Shown piece by piece: positions 1-11,404 of a DNA stretch of 64,000 nt. The notes under the pieces were generated by a model. It saw only the letters and a program-made list of their open reading frames with translations, had not been told where the DNA came from and searched no databases. Origin of the DNA: Codonopsis lanceolata (taxonomy: Eukaryota; Streptophyta; Magnoliopsida; Asterales; Campanulaceae); contig CM028379.1 in assembly GCA_013146195.2 (NCBI GenBank), positions 61,400,409 to 61,464,408 on the forward strand. Direction: 5' to 3'. Each line of letters opens with the position of its first letter. The stretch's first letter is position 1. The position numbers and the translations under genes are program-made.

Positions 1-3000
1 GAAAAATCTTGAATGGCTTGTTCGACTGTTGGGTAACAAAAGAGACGTTATACCACTTGATGCAACATTCGACACTATTTAACCCTTTGATCTCAAAGCA
101 ACTGAGAGTGTTTTCCAAATGAATGTTTTTCCAGTTCCACCGCAACCATAAAGAAAATAAACACCTCCTTTACAACATTCAACATAATGCATAATTGTGT
201 TGTAAACATGCTTTCGCTCACCCGTACACGATTGTAACAACCAATTGTGTTCGTCAGCTAAAGAACTTTTGTCTTACATCAACTCGTTACATATGAGTTG
301 ATTATCAAAATTGACGAATCAAAATTATTCGAATATGGCATCGATGGGAAGTCACCCAAACTTTTACCTTTATTTTGCAGAATTTTTTAACTCTACAAGA
401 GTTAAATTTCGAATTTCTTCCTCACTCAATTGTAATCCTAATAAGTTAACAAAACTGACACACATTTATTAGGGATACATTAATGCAAAAATAATAAATA
501 TAAAGAATGACGATTAAAAAATGTCCAATAAGAAGATGTATTACTTTTATGCCCTAATATAATTCTGCGCATGTAGATAATGTCATTTGACAAATACTAA
601 AAACATGACTACCATACGAACTCAGGTCCAGACAAAGACCCTGACATCAATAATGTTGGAAAAAGACTTCTCAAAGAATAGGCAGAGCCCCAATGGCTAG
701 CTTCAGTTATGTCGTCTATATATTCCTTGTTATCGTCCAACAACCCTAATGCATAGCAAGCATCCCTAAAAGAGTTGTATTGAACACTGTTCACACATCT
801 GATATCCTCAAAGCAAGTTGGACCTCGTATTACATTCAACAAAGTTCCCAAGTAATACAATTCTCCTTGCCCATGCGCAACATAAAAAATCTGACCAATA
901 GTAAAACCTTTCTTTCTAATTCTCCACTCTCTTTTGTCAGAATGCCACACAAATTCTCTGGGAAATTCTGCATACGTCAATTCCTTAGCCCTGTCGTATA
1001 TTTTGTTTGCATCCATCCACGCTGTAAACATGTTATGTCTGGTTGTAGGACGATTAACGACTTCTTTAATTTGATCATTATATGAAAATAATATGTTCTG
1101 CTCATTAGGGAGATGGAAAGACAATCATTCAACTGAAGGCTCCCTTTAGTGGATATCATAACCCAACAACCTCCAAGCTGCCTCACAAGGAGATATATAT
1201 ATCTACAATCCAAGTAATTCTTTATCTCACCAATTGTATCTTTTGTTGCGTCGTAGCCAACGCTATGATAAAATTTTGCAGTCACCCTATCATGACCTTT
1301 GTTCACATACTTGAAAAATTATTTAATTGATTGAGATTGATTACACCATTCAATATTGATGTGAGCACTATATTTCATTAGAAGAAAACGATTGTGAGGA
1401 CAAGATATCTGTTGTCAAGATGTGTACTTTTGATGTTTACACTTCGTTCCATTGCACGACGCATGTATACATGATATCCATCTTCATCAATAACATTGAT
1501 CTCATAATATTTTTTTGGAAAATGCTTTGTGCAACGACCATCCGACATGCATAAAGAATTTGGTCTCGATTTTTCACAAGGACCATCTAAACATAGTAAT
1601 GCACCAACGAGCTCTAGCTCAACTGATACTGCTCACTTCTCCTAACGGAGAGGTCGGGTGTTCAAGTCTCACAAGAGACACCCTGGACTTTACATCTCTC
1701 AATAGAGAGGTCGGGTGTTCAAGCCTCTTCAGAGGCACCGTTGTTGTTCAAGCCTTACCCAAAGGCCCCCATTTAGCTACTCACTTATCTTAACGGAAAG
1801 GTTGAGTGTTCAAGCCCTGGTACTTCACTACTCTCAACCGAGAGGTGTGTTAGCCTCACCAGAGGCACCATTTGTTCGAGCCACACCAAAGGCATCATAT
1901 ATATAATTGTAGTCTTTCAAGGCATTAAAATAATAAAAAATTAAGGGTTGGAGTACGGTCTATGTCCCCTCCAACCTTTTTTAAAAAAAAATAGTAATGC
2001 GGATCGGTGGACTCATTAGGAATTTCAGCAGAAATTATTCCATCAATGTGGTTTGATGTAGCGTCATTTGGACCTTTCATCAACCAAAGCAATATATGCG
2101 CATGCGGTAGACCACACATCTGAAACTCGATCGTATACATCATTGGTAAAAAAATAACAACGATTAAAACATATTCCACTAAATAAAAATATTTTGTTTT
2201 GAATAATATTTGAAAAATATATATATTTACCTGCTCGTACTGGTCCAAAAATCTCGTTATGCCGAAGATCTTTCGTAAGTAGATCTAGTTTCATTTTAAA
2301 CACTCTACACATTACATCAAGTCGATCCTCTGGCCTTAACCTTCTTTGTCTAAGAAAACGAACAACCTCAGGTCATATTGGGTTAGAGGTAAATGTAATC
2401 AATAAATTATGATATCCAAACCACATGCAAATGGGCATGACATCTTGATAGTTTTGAATCATATATCATGCACCTTCCAACGTAGCTAGATGGTAGACAA
2501 ACTCTTTTTCCACTAGAAGAAGGATGTGTTTCACCTTGCAACAGTGCCTCTACCAAGCCTCGATACATTTCACATCTCAATTCTTTTTGATGAGTTCTTA
2601 TATAAGTCAATTGTGATGTTTCAACCATTGTGTATGCGTCAGCCAAAATTGTTGAAATAGTCTTTTTGAGAACAAGATATTTGTTGATTCTCTATCTCTT
2701 TCTTGTATTCGATATGCAAAAAATTCTCTCGTACTCAGCTTTTTTCGGTCACAAGATGAGTTAGAATTTGACTCCCTGAGTAAAATATCTTCCCTAAAAC
2801 CATCTTGTCCATACAAAAAAAGTAATGGGTACTGCAAGGCCAAGTATGAATAATATATTTCAGTGATTCACTGCAAAAGACCTAAGGTCTCAACAACAAT
2901 ATCTATATCACCGGGTAGAGTTTCAAAATCGCCGACCACCAAAAGAGCCATGTTGTTCTTTTCTGGAAGGTTGTAATTTCTGCAATTGATTTTTCGCCTT

Positions 3001-3697
3001 CCAATATGCCTGAACTTAACATTGTCACAGTTGTTTTGTTGCATAGAGTCTCAGAGTATTCTAAATGACTTCACAAGAATATTATGCTCGTTCAACATAT
3101 TTTTAAAGTCATATACAATTTCCTCATGCGGACTACTAACACTTGAGTCTTGTCTAAATATTGAAAAAAAAAACAATAGTTAAATAATAAAAAAAGAATG
3201 AATGCTAAAGAAATATAAAAAATAATTTTTATATTTAATTATCTGATAGCACGCATCATGTTGGCTATTTCATATTCGATATCATAAATATGCAACTATG
3301 CAAATTTAGGAGATTTTCCTTCTGTTAGCAACAAACTCTCAATATAATGATAGTTTTGACCATATAATTTGAAGACCAGTGGGTTCTTTCCTTTATTAAT
3401 GCTAGAATTTATTTTCCCTCCCATCTAAGTAAATGAAAACGTCATGTTGTACGATCAAATGTTGTCATTAAAAAGCTTGCATTTTTCAGTATTTTCGTAC
3501 AACAAATCTTTGAATAACATCGGTGGTTCCGGCATTGGAGTGAGCTGAACTTTCCTCAGCATGCAACATAATGAGAAGTTAGGATTTCAATTGTTGTAAT
3601 GCTTGTCGTTTCTCTCCTCAAACCAAACAACAGTATCGCAAAATCGACATTTTTTAGAAGGATCTCTCAAGTCCATGTATTTTGTTTGGTCCATCAA

Positions 3698-3700
<3 letters not shown>
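1..3700 (-). pseudogene. Helitron RepHel transposase/helicase, decayed
   Basis: The remains of an autonomous Helitron protein run from its N-terminus near 3690 to the helicase at the window edge. Reading the minus strand, I see in order: a Cys-pair motif CRFCDTVVWFEER near 3600-3670; YPLLFLYGQDG near 2810-2843; the Rep-nuclease region with GLPHAHILLWL near 2080-2130 (the HxH metal-binding motif of rolling-circle nucleases); the DGPCEKSRPNSLCM and KHFPKKYYE block near 1490-1590; ELTYAEFPREFVW near 930-1000; and a PIF1-type Walker A, YGCGGTG, near 130-155. This is the domain order of plant RepHel proteins, which nick and unwind DNA in rolling-circle transposition. The frame changes several times and stops are frequent, so it is dead. 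The longest intact piece is 609-1124. A SINE splits it at 1603-1990. The C-terminal helicase part lies outside the window. Confidence 0.9.
1603..1990 (+). mobile_element. SINE, complete, with target-site duplication
   Basis: A 388 bp insertion in the Helitron pseudogene is flanked by the 10-bp direct repeat ATAGTAATGC (1593-1602 and 1991-2000). It begins with a tRNA-like head and ends in an A-rich tail at 1983-1990, directly before the second repeat copy. An A-box-like TAGCTCAACTGAT starts at 1615 and a B-box-like GGTCGGGTGTTCAAGTC starts at 1653, the internal RNA polymerase III promoter layout of tRNA-derived SINEs. The B-box-like stretch recurs at about 1709-1725 and, more weakly, near 1799-1815 and 1843-1856, giving the element internally repeated units. 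It has no ORF of interest. Such elements move using reverse transcriptase supplied by LINEs. Removing it rejoins the Helitron coding sequence around DPHYY and DGPCEKS. Confidence 0.8.

Positions 3701-3702
<2 letters not shown>

Positions 3703-3768
<66 letters not shown>
3703..3768. repeat. (TA)n microsatellite
   Basis: Uninterrupted TA dinucleotide run of about 33 units just upstream of the Helitron protein N-terminus. Prone to length change and to sequencing slippage. Confidence 0.95.
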
Positions 3769-3771
<3 letters not shown>

Positions 3772-3924
3772 GACTTGTTAGATTTTAAATTATTTTTTTG
3801 TGTATAAACATATGTTTTAAAGCTGAAAAAATAGACTGAAAATTAACAACGTAATAATACACAATTGAATGTAAATAAATAAATTAATTAAACTTTACCT
3901 TGAGAAAAATATTGATTTTTATCC

Positions 3925-4021
3925 AAGTATATTATGTTGTTCGGCATAGCACTAATAGATGGGTTACGAAAAACTTCTTTGTTTGTAAAATCAACAATAG
4001 TTGAAAGTTTTGGGCCTGTAA
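3925..4021 (-). pseudogene. Helitron upstream exon-like fragment
   Basis: On the minus strand this reads as a short peptide containing GPKLSTIVDFTN, with a possible splice signal near 3900. It resembles the Ser/Pro-rich leader exon (SPxxDSTN type) that precedes the Cys-pair domain in plant Helitron proteins. The related text SPSISPIIDSTND occurs at 6100-6273. I infer a spliced N-terminal exon of the same dead element, or a partial duplicate. Not tested by alignment. Confidence 0.4.
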
Positions 4022-4240
4022 ATGAGGAAAATCAAGATAAATAAAAATAAGAACTATTGATGCAAAAAAAAAAACATTGTACAAACACATGATGATATCT
4101 TATTTCTTTTATAAAGGTATCCATGGATTATCGTCCACTATTTTAATTTCCTATAAACTAACTTTACCATTTAATCCTTATTGTTAGTCTAGTTTAATTT
4201 TTTTTTAAAAAACTATTATTGAATATCATTGAAAAATATA

Positions 4241-4389
4241 TTTCCTCCGTTTCGGGTAAAGAGTCCTCGTTTAAAAGTCAAAATTCTTAAGAAAAATACA
4301 CTTTTAGTAGCCTATTACTAATAAAATGATATTTTTGTTTTTTAATTTTTTAGAGTGAAATAGTAGACTATTTACCGAAATAGAGGGGG
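4241..4389. mobile_element. Stowaway-like MITE
   Basis: A 149 bp element with inverted ends, TTTCCTCCGTTTCGGG at the left and CCGAAATAGAGGG near the right, flanked by TA dinucleotides. It has the CTCCCTCCGT-type terminus of Tc1/mariner-derived Stowaway MITEs and no coding capacity. Confidence 0.7.
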
Positions 4390-4819
4390 TACATTATAGT
4401 AATTTTTATAATTGATGTGAATTCTAAACCCTGAATACTTAAGTTGGCGGAAACAACTTGAATGACTTGAATCACCAACGAAGAACAATCCAAAACAACA
4501 ACAAGTTGTCCGAAAATTCCCTTAAATACTTCAAAAACGAAAATAAAAATAAAATGATAGAAACGGGTTCACCAGATAGGCTTCACTCACCTAACGTAAA
4601 GAATCCCGACGATGAAATCAATCTACGCTTCACTCACCTTGATTAGATTAAATCGGTTTGAAGGAAGAACAAACTTTGTTCTTTTGTTACTTTTCTTTAT
4701 TCCAAAAAAACTGCTTTCATATAGAAATTCATGACTTTAAATAGGTTACAAGAGTTCAAAACTTAATCTAATTACCTACCTATTAGGACTCTAGAAAAAC
4801 TAGAAAAGAACATAAGAAA
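4390..4819. other. Intergenic, nothing recognised
   Basis: AT-rich sequence between a MITE and a Helitron. The only ORF (4458-4646, 62 codons) is Asn/Lys-rich, with no domain or neighbour to support it. Confidence 0.6.
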
Positions 4820-5495
4820 TCTATATATATATAAAACCAGGTAGTCTAAATATAGTAAAATCCCGCCAAAAATACTTTCCTAAAATAGAACCCCATTTAT
4901 AACAAATATTTAATAAATTTTATAATTAAATGATAGAAAAATTAAATAGCTCATTGGAACTTGTAACCTGAATTATTGCATCCTAAGCTTTGTGAATCAA
5001 TAACCCAACTTTGAAAATAGAAATCTTAAACAAAACCTTTTGATTTCCTCTCCCCTACATCCAACTTTATCTCTCTCTAATTTCTCAAATAACCCCCATT
5101 TTTTCTCTCATCAATTTGAGCCAGATCTTGACTCTCTCCCTCTTAGCTTCACCAAGCTTCCGATTTGACAATTTATATTGCTTTTTAAGTAGTTAAATAT
5201 TAAAACTTTAACACACACAATGTTTCTTTGTTAAATTAGTATAAGTAGTGAATATAAAAAATAAACTTAAAACACGCATACACTTAAACACATGTGTAAC
5301 AGTTTTTTTTTTTTTTTTTTTTATAGATAACAAATGTGTAGCCGTTTGAAAAGGCTTTTTAATTTCTAGATTAGCATCTTCCAAAATTATTTTTTCTCTA
5401 TTCTTTTAATTTTGTGTTTCTTTTTTGTTTTACTTGAATTTAATTTAAATAAAAATATATTTATCCGTGCGTTTAAACGCACGGGATAAAACTAG
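4820..5495 (+). mobile_element. Non-autonomous Helitron, complete, family A
   Basis: This 676 bp element has every structural mark of a Helitron. The 5' end begins TCTATATATATATATAAAA after an A (4819). The 3' end is a perfect palindromic hairpin, CCGTGCGTTT/AAACGCACGG (5465-5484), followed by GGATAAAACTAG ending at 5495. The next base is T, so it sits between A and T with no target duplication. It has no ORF. Both ends match the element at 36792-37983, so the two form one family that would be mobilised in trans. It sits beside the RepHel pseudogene, but I see no shared terminus proving that protein mobilised it. Confidence 0.85.
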
Positions 5496-6099
5496 TTCTA
5501 TCTAAAAACAATAAAGAACTTCTTACTAAATAACAATAAAAAGTCCCAATCTAATGGATTTAAAAAGACTAACTACTTCGGTCCATGCTGGACTCTAATA
5601 CACTTTCAAAATAAATTAAATAAAGCCTTAAACTAGACAATTCATTGTGTCCCAAGGATTGGCAAGTCCAATCCTTCCAAACGTTCACAACTTCATTGTC
5701 CATCCTTATGCCTCCTCGCGGCTTGCATCCAATGAGCCCCTCCACGGCTGCAACCCACTTAGTCTAGTCCTCTAACATTTCCCTATAAACCTTCTTCCAG
5801 TCGTGAGTCCCTTTGGTCCAACCCGACTCATTTCCCTTGAATGCCTTGACTCCTCCACTCGTATCAATAATTTATAATATCTTAGAGTAATATATTTAAA
5901 GTAAGATTATTTTAAATAGATAGTTGCTAGCAATCATAGATTAAAAGAAAATGTTAGAGGTAATATTATTTACAAAATACGTAATATCACCTCTATAAGA
6001 AAAGATAAATATCAATTATAGAAAAAAAGTAAGTAAAGCATAACTAAGGTATACACAAGTTAACAACACAAATAAAAAAGTAAGGAAACAAAATAAAAA
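5496..6099. other. Gene-free stretch
   Basis: Holds a slightly more GC-rich patch at about 5640-5860 (including CCTCCTCGCGGCTTGC) that may be degenerate transposon sequence. No continuous frame and no recognisable domain. Confidence 0.5.
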
Positions 6100-6273
6100 A
6101 ACTTTACTTTGAGTAGGACACGTGGATTCATCTAAATGTCTTTTCTTCTTTGGAATGTCAGTATCAAAAAGATTATAAACATCTTCATCATTTGTTGAAT
6201 CAATAATTGGTGATATACTTGGGCTTCTAAATGATGAAAATAGATAGAAACGATTGATTTCTGTATTTCCCAT
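6100..6273 (-). pseudogene. Possible 5' exon of the Helitron protein
   Basis: An ORF starting at 6273 on the minus strand encodes MGNTEINRFYL, then SPSISPIIDSTND, then DTDIPKKKRHLDES. It runs into a plausible splice donor (AAAGTAAAG) near 6105, after which the frame becomes hydrophobic and unconvincing. The SPIxDSTN text resembles the N-terminal exon of plant Helitron proteins and the fragment at 3925-4021. It may be the first exon of the RepHel gene, pushed apart by the inserted Helitron and MITE. This is inference; the alternative is unrelated AT-rich sequence. Confidence 0.35.
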
Positions 6274-6457
6274 TATATTAGCTATAAAAAATAAAATAAT
6301 TTATAAATATACAATTATAAAACATAAATAAATTTGAATATAAATATAGTAAACTATCATACCATTGTGATGCCCGATAAAGGAAGAATTGAACTCAAAT
6401 TTAACACATTTGAGATAGAACATCCAACCACATACTGTTGAGAAGCATCATTTTTTG

Positions 6458-6459
<2 letters not shown>

Positions 6460-6513
<54 letters not shown>
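6460..6513. repeat. (AT)n microsatellite
   Basis: AT dinucleotide run of about 27 units. Confidence 0.95.
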
Positions 6514-6515
<2 letters not shown>

Positions 6516-7617
6516 CTAGCTCCATTTATATTTTAAAAAAAAATTCGTCCAAAGAAAAATGCATTAGAAAAAACCTTCAATAGTTACTTTGAATTAAATA
6601 CAGTCACGTTTTAGAACCATGTAAATGTGACCCATATAAATTATATTTGATGCATTTTTTCTCAATACAACATTTAATTAAAGAATAATTAATAAGGACA
6701 ATTTTGTCTTATATCGATTGATTTTTCTTATAATATTATAACATCATTTTTAGATAAAATTTAGTTACTTAAAATATCTTTTATTTTGGAATCATTGAAA
6801 TAGTAAATTTGGGAGAAAGAAAAATATCGCCCATACCATACCAATTACATTCAATTAATTTTAGTTCAGATACAAGTGTTATTCGATAAGCTTAAATATA
6901 AGTATACAATCTATATATCATATATCAATAAATCAATATATTCAATATCCGGCCCAAAAATACCAATCTAACATATCCAACCCATATGAAGAAGATATAT
7001 CATTTCCATGTAAATAGAGATATCCGTTGAAACCGGTTTCAAATCGTCTATCACACTCTCTGTCACATTCCATGTTCCATTGAATCTCGGCCATACACGT
7101 TCCTTGTTATTTTAGTAAGTTTTTTTTTTTTAAAAGAAACATGTGAAACTGAAATTCAATGAGATAGAGGATTTGACAAAAACGTGATATAGATGATTTG
7201 AAGCCGTGGAAACCTACTCTCTATGCGCCGTCTTCACCAAAATTTTCACCCCAGCAAATATTTTCAACCCCTCTTGCGTGTTTGCATATTTCTCGGTTGG
7301 AAGCCTAACCTAATAATTTGTGCCTTCAGCCTTTCTAACCAATTTGCCTACATATCTCTTTAATCCCTCTTCAAATCCCCAAATCCACAAAGAAGTCAAT
7401 TAAAAAAAAAAAAAAACGTTGTATATCCTCAGAAAATCGAAATAAAGTATTTTCAGTGTAAGTAAAATCTATCAATCTTTGTAAAAATATTTTCAGATTG
7501 TTTTTTTTTTTTTGGTAAACATTGTGTTAACTTAATTTTCTTGTTCAATATATGGTAGATCTTGCAAAATTATCTCAGCTCTATGAAAATGTGTTTTTTA
7601 CGCTATTGTAACTTATA
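6514..7617. other. Gene-free stretch
   Basis: AT-rich intergenic DNA with homopolymer tracts (A-run near 7400, T-run near 7500). No ORF over 60 codons and no element ends recognised. Confidence 0.6.
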
Positions 7618-7875
7618 CTCCCTTCATTCCTAAATTATTGTCCTCTCTTTCTTTTTCGTCTGTCCCAAAATAATTGTCCAGCTTGAAACCTACCTTTTTA
7701 GAACATCACTTTTACCACTTTACTCTTATTTTTTCATCATACTTTAATTATCGGCCACATGCAGATAGACTTTAAAGAAAACTATACATTAAACCAATAT
7801 TAATAATCTAAGTCAATTATTTTTTCTTACTCTATATACCAGGTTAACTAAGATAATAATTTAGGGACGGAGGAG
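7618..7875. mobile_element. Stowaway-like MITE, family B
   Basis: A 258 bp element flanked by TA. The left end is CTCCCTTCATTCCTAAATTA and the right end is the complement type (TAATTTAGGGACGGAGGAG). It has the same arrangement as 36515-36772, including GTCCAGCTTGA near the left end and a CTTTTTCGTC-type segment, so both belong to one family. Confidence 0.8.
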
Positions 7876-8585
7876 TATTATGAAAGAAACATGTGTTATA
7901 TTTGAACACATCTTAATAAATAATTTTCATATTTGATAGATATGTGTAAGTAGAGTCGGATCTATTAGATCTAAATCTTTTATGGCTCTGATTCCGTTGA
8001 AAGATAATTTTTTTTCTCATTTAATGCTCTCCAGCAGCCGTATATCTCTTCTATAGTTCTATCTATGAAAATATGTGAAATTGTAATATATAAATATGTG
8101 AATCGTGTTCAACATTATGTAAATGTGAGAAGATTGTAATACCTTTAATGAGTAAGAGTCACGCTATGAATAAAGAAGAGATGCACTGCAGTTCATATAT
8201 TTATATATCGCAGTACAAAACTATCATCGGTCAACAAATTATGTGAATCACAATATATAAATATGAAAGGTACTAAAAATCGTTAAGCAAACGCTAGCCC
8301 AGTGCCCAGTGCTAGTGTCTAGGGTATAGGCAGAACTTAGAAATTAAGACATAATTACATATTTCTTGATTTTTTAAATATAATATTTAAAAATACATCA
8401 AACATTTGCTACAAATTTGAAATTTCTCAAATTCTTCTTTTTTTTCTTTTCATTAAACATATTGACTACACAGTATAAAATTGTAAAATCAACTAAAATT
8501 AAAAATACACAAACAAAAAAAATCAATACTTAATACTCAATAACTCAATATCATATTTAGGTAATACTCAATTGTTTAATTTATA
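7876..8585. other. Gene-free stretch with recurring motif
   Basis: Contains diverged copies of the TATGTGAATCGYRATATATA-type motif (near 8070-8110, 8195-8215 and 8235-8260) that recurs at 12040 and in the tandem repeats at 12650-13530. Probably remnants of one repeat family. No ORFs. Confidence 0.45.
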
Positions 8586-8715
8586 CTCCCTCCATTTCAG
8601 ACAAAGAATCTATTATACAATTTTGGGATGTTTTATTTTAAGAATACACTTTAAAAATTATGCTTACAATTTCTAAAATATTTCATATTTACCCTCCACT
8701 TGTATTGTAACCATA

Positions 8716-10455
8716 CTAGTATTCTTGCTCGTGCCGATGACACGACGCCATTTTGAGAATTTATCAATAAATGAAATAATGTGAAAATGAACTCAAATAT
8801 CTAACAAAATAAAACATTTTACTTCGATATGTATATTATAAGAAAACCAAGAAATAAATATTTTAATTGTAACTATTGTTAAAATATATATAAAAAAAAT
8901 TAATTGCTTTCTTAATAACGAAAACTCAGTCTTCTTCTTCTGGGGGTTTTTGTTTAACTTTGTAAACATGAGATGCAATAACTTTGTCTATTATTTCCAC
9001 CTACACATGAGACAAAGAAAATTCAAACAGATTCAACTAACCAAAATTTTTGCTTCATTTACAAAACTCGAATCCTACAACATATTATCATACAAAATCT
9101 AATAGGTGAACGAAGATGCATTTGATCCAAATTAATCAACCCTAAAAGTTTTTAAAAAATGGTAATTAAATCAATGAAAACCAATACACATACCCCAACA
9201 AACGAAACCACAACAATGAGAAGATATCCAACATTCTATAAAAATAAATTTGTGCCCATGTCGATGACATGGTACCAGTAAGAGCGTGATCAATGTATTA
9301 AACCGAGCATGATGAAAAAAATTAATTAAGAAACTACAACTAAATATTTGTAAAACCGTAAAGGTCTCTTTGCCCGAAACAGAGAGATTAATTAATAATT
9401 TGTACACGAAACTGCGGGCCGACCAAAAAAACGGACCAGACAAAACTTATGATTTTTTTTTATTTGTATAAGAAATTGCGAGCTGGAAAAAATTTAAATT
9501 GCCGAACAAAAAAAGGGAGTCGGACAAAAATTAAATTGATTAAGTTAATTTTACGATAACAGTTAAAAAGAAAAAAATATTTCAAATTACAAAACTTACG
9601 ATTTTTTTATTTGTAAACGAAATTGCGGGTCGGAAAAAAATTAAATTGATTAAGTTAATTAAGATAATAATTAAAAAGAAAAAATTAAAATACAAATATT
9701 CAAAACTTACTGCTGGACTAAAATTAAATTGATTAGTTATGCGCGTTAAAACAATAAATCTCAGTAAAACAATATCGGTAAAACCATAAAATAATAAATG
9801 TAAAACTGTAAAACCGTAAATAATAAGTCGTAGAATATGCCTTTGGTGGAACAATTATCTATTTTTGGAAGAAAAATAAGCAGCAAAATTGGAAAAAGTA
9901 ACTGCTTATCGCATGTTTACAATTTAGATTAAATGTAGAGCGTAGGATTGCAGTAAAAGAATTAATCTCAGCATGTAATTAAATTTTACCAATTACACAT
10001 GTTTTGACATCTCTGTGCCTATGACACGGTGCCAGTATATATGATTTCGTCAATTTAAATTACTGTATCTAAATAGAAGGTGTTATTTAAAAAATATTAT
10101 AGTTGAGGGGTACATTGCTTCAAGTGATAGTTGAAGGATTGATATTTTATAAGGGGTGATTGTTCAAAAGACTAATCGCAGAGTGCAACTTTGTAATATG
10201 AAGATAAAATATAAGGAGAAGAAAAAAATGTGACTACTCATAATATTTAATTGTAGGGGGTTAAAAATGGATAACTACTCATACATGTGAATATGAGGGT
10301 GAATCTCAACCATTAAATTTTTAAAGATAATTTAATCTCAGCCTCTGAATATCTTTAGTCAATTACCCAAATAAATGACAGCCGTAGGATGATAGTAAAA
10401 AAATTAAATCATGACATCTGAATAGTCATAGTCAATTACCTATCTTCTTTATAAT
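8716..10455 (-). mobile_element. Helitron (minus strand) inserted in a MITE
   Basis: The left junction reads A|CTAG on the plus strand (8715-8719), which is a Helitron 3' end CTAG|T on the minus strand. Just inside is the terminal hairpin TCGTGCC/GACACGA (8729-8735 and 8739-8745, one mismatch). The right edge, near 10440-10460, is less sharp. On the minus strand it starts with a TATATATTATAAAGAAG-like stretch resembling Helitron 5' ends, but I could not fix the terminal TC. There is no transposase. Two further hairpins of the same kind lie inside (9253-9275 and 10012-10035). Confidence 0.55.
9405..9735. repeat. Degenerate direct repeats, about 130 bp unit
   Basis: The text AAACTTACGATTTTTTT, then GAAATTGCGRGYYGG, then AAATTAAATTGATTAAG, repeats at about 9441-9585 and 9590-9707, with partial copies on both sides. 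Purely non-coding, inside the Helitron at 8716-10455. Confidence 0.6.
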
Positions 10456-10744
10456 ATATATTTTTTGTACTTAACTATTTTTGTAATTATGACTAAATTT
10501 AGTGACATTAATATATCCTTCAATAATTAGGCTTTTCAAATAAAAAATCTCCCAATGGAACGGAGGGAGTATGAAATAAGATCAACTACACATTTTTTTC
10601 AAAAAAAAGAAAAGAAATGCTATCAAAATTCAAAAGAGTCAAAAACGTGTTTCCCATGTTGGGCATCAACTATCACTTATAAACGTTAGTACGTTACTAA
10701 TGCAATGACCAGCTAGTATGTCACTACTCCCTCACCGGTCCAAC

Positions 10745-11404
10745 TAGAGCTATTAAAATGGGTTGGGTTGACCTGTCTCACCACCTAAAAAATATGAGGT
10801 AGGTTGGAAAAATATGAACCTATTAAAAGATGAGTCAAATTGGTTAAGCCCGTGATTGATTACGAGTTAGGACGGGTTAACCCACCATATACTAGTTGCG
10901 AATAAACAAGTCACAAGTTTGAGATTATTTTTTATATCTAAAATATTAGTAAATGATTCAGAATTCGTTCAAAAAATAGCAATTATAGCAACTAAAGATG
11001 TCAGAATAAGGTATATTAACCGTAATATTTACAGAAAAATCATTATAAGAATATACAAAAAAATAATGATAAAATAGTTTCTTACTTCTATTTTTTTTTC
11101 TCATTTTATACTATTAATATTTGAGAAAGTTGTTAGAAAACATTATTAAAAATATAATGGTAGAGAATAATTTTTTTAAAAATAAATTGTGACATTTTTT
11201 TGTGTTATTTATGATTATTATTATTATTTTGATTAATTGAAAGAAAAGTTGGTGGGTTGCCTGCATAACCCACAACCCATGATGAGTTGGGTTGGGTTGA
11301 CAATTTCCCAACCCACCATATTTCATGGGTTGGCCCGTCCTCAAATAACGGGTTATAGTGGATTGCGGGTTGGTCCGTCCCGCCAACCCATCTTGACATC
11401 TCTA
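10745..11404. mobile_element. hAT-type non-autonomous element
   Basis: A 660 bp element with inverted ends: the left begins TAGAGCTATTAAAATGGGTT and the right end is the complement of TAGAGATGTCAAGATGGGTT. An imperfect 8-bp target duplication flanks it: GGTCCAAC (10737-10744) and AGTTCAAC (11405-11412), 6 of 8 matching. Internal sequence is rich in GGGTTGGGTTGAC-type words. The 8-bp duplication and TAG-type ends indicate the hAT superfamily. No transposase remains. Confidence 0.75.

Larger units (their letters stand above)
8586..10569. mobile_element. Stowaway-like MITE, family C, split by a Helitron
   Basis: The left part (8586-8715) begins CTCCCTCCATTTCAGACAAA and the right part (about 10456-10569) ends GGAACGGAGGGAG, flanked by TA. 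The two parts together match the family member at 35632-36317 (minus its own insertion), including AGACAAAGARTCTA near the left end and TTTTTGTAATTA in the middle. About 1.7 kb of foreign DNA separates them. Confidence 0.7.

Noticed and set aside
1615..1690. Possible tRNA gene
   Set aside because: Only A- and B-box-like words are present; no acceptor stem or anticodon arm can be folded, and it is inside a SINE with a target duplication.
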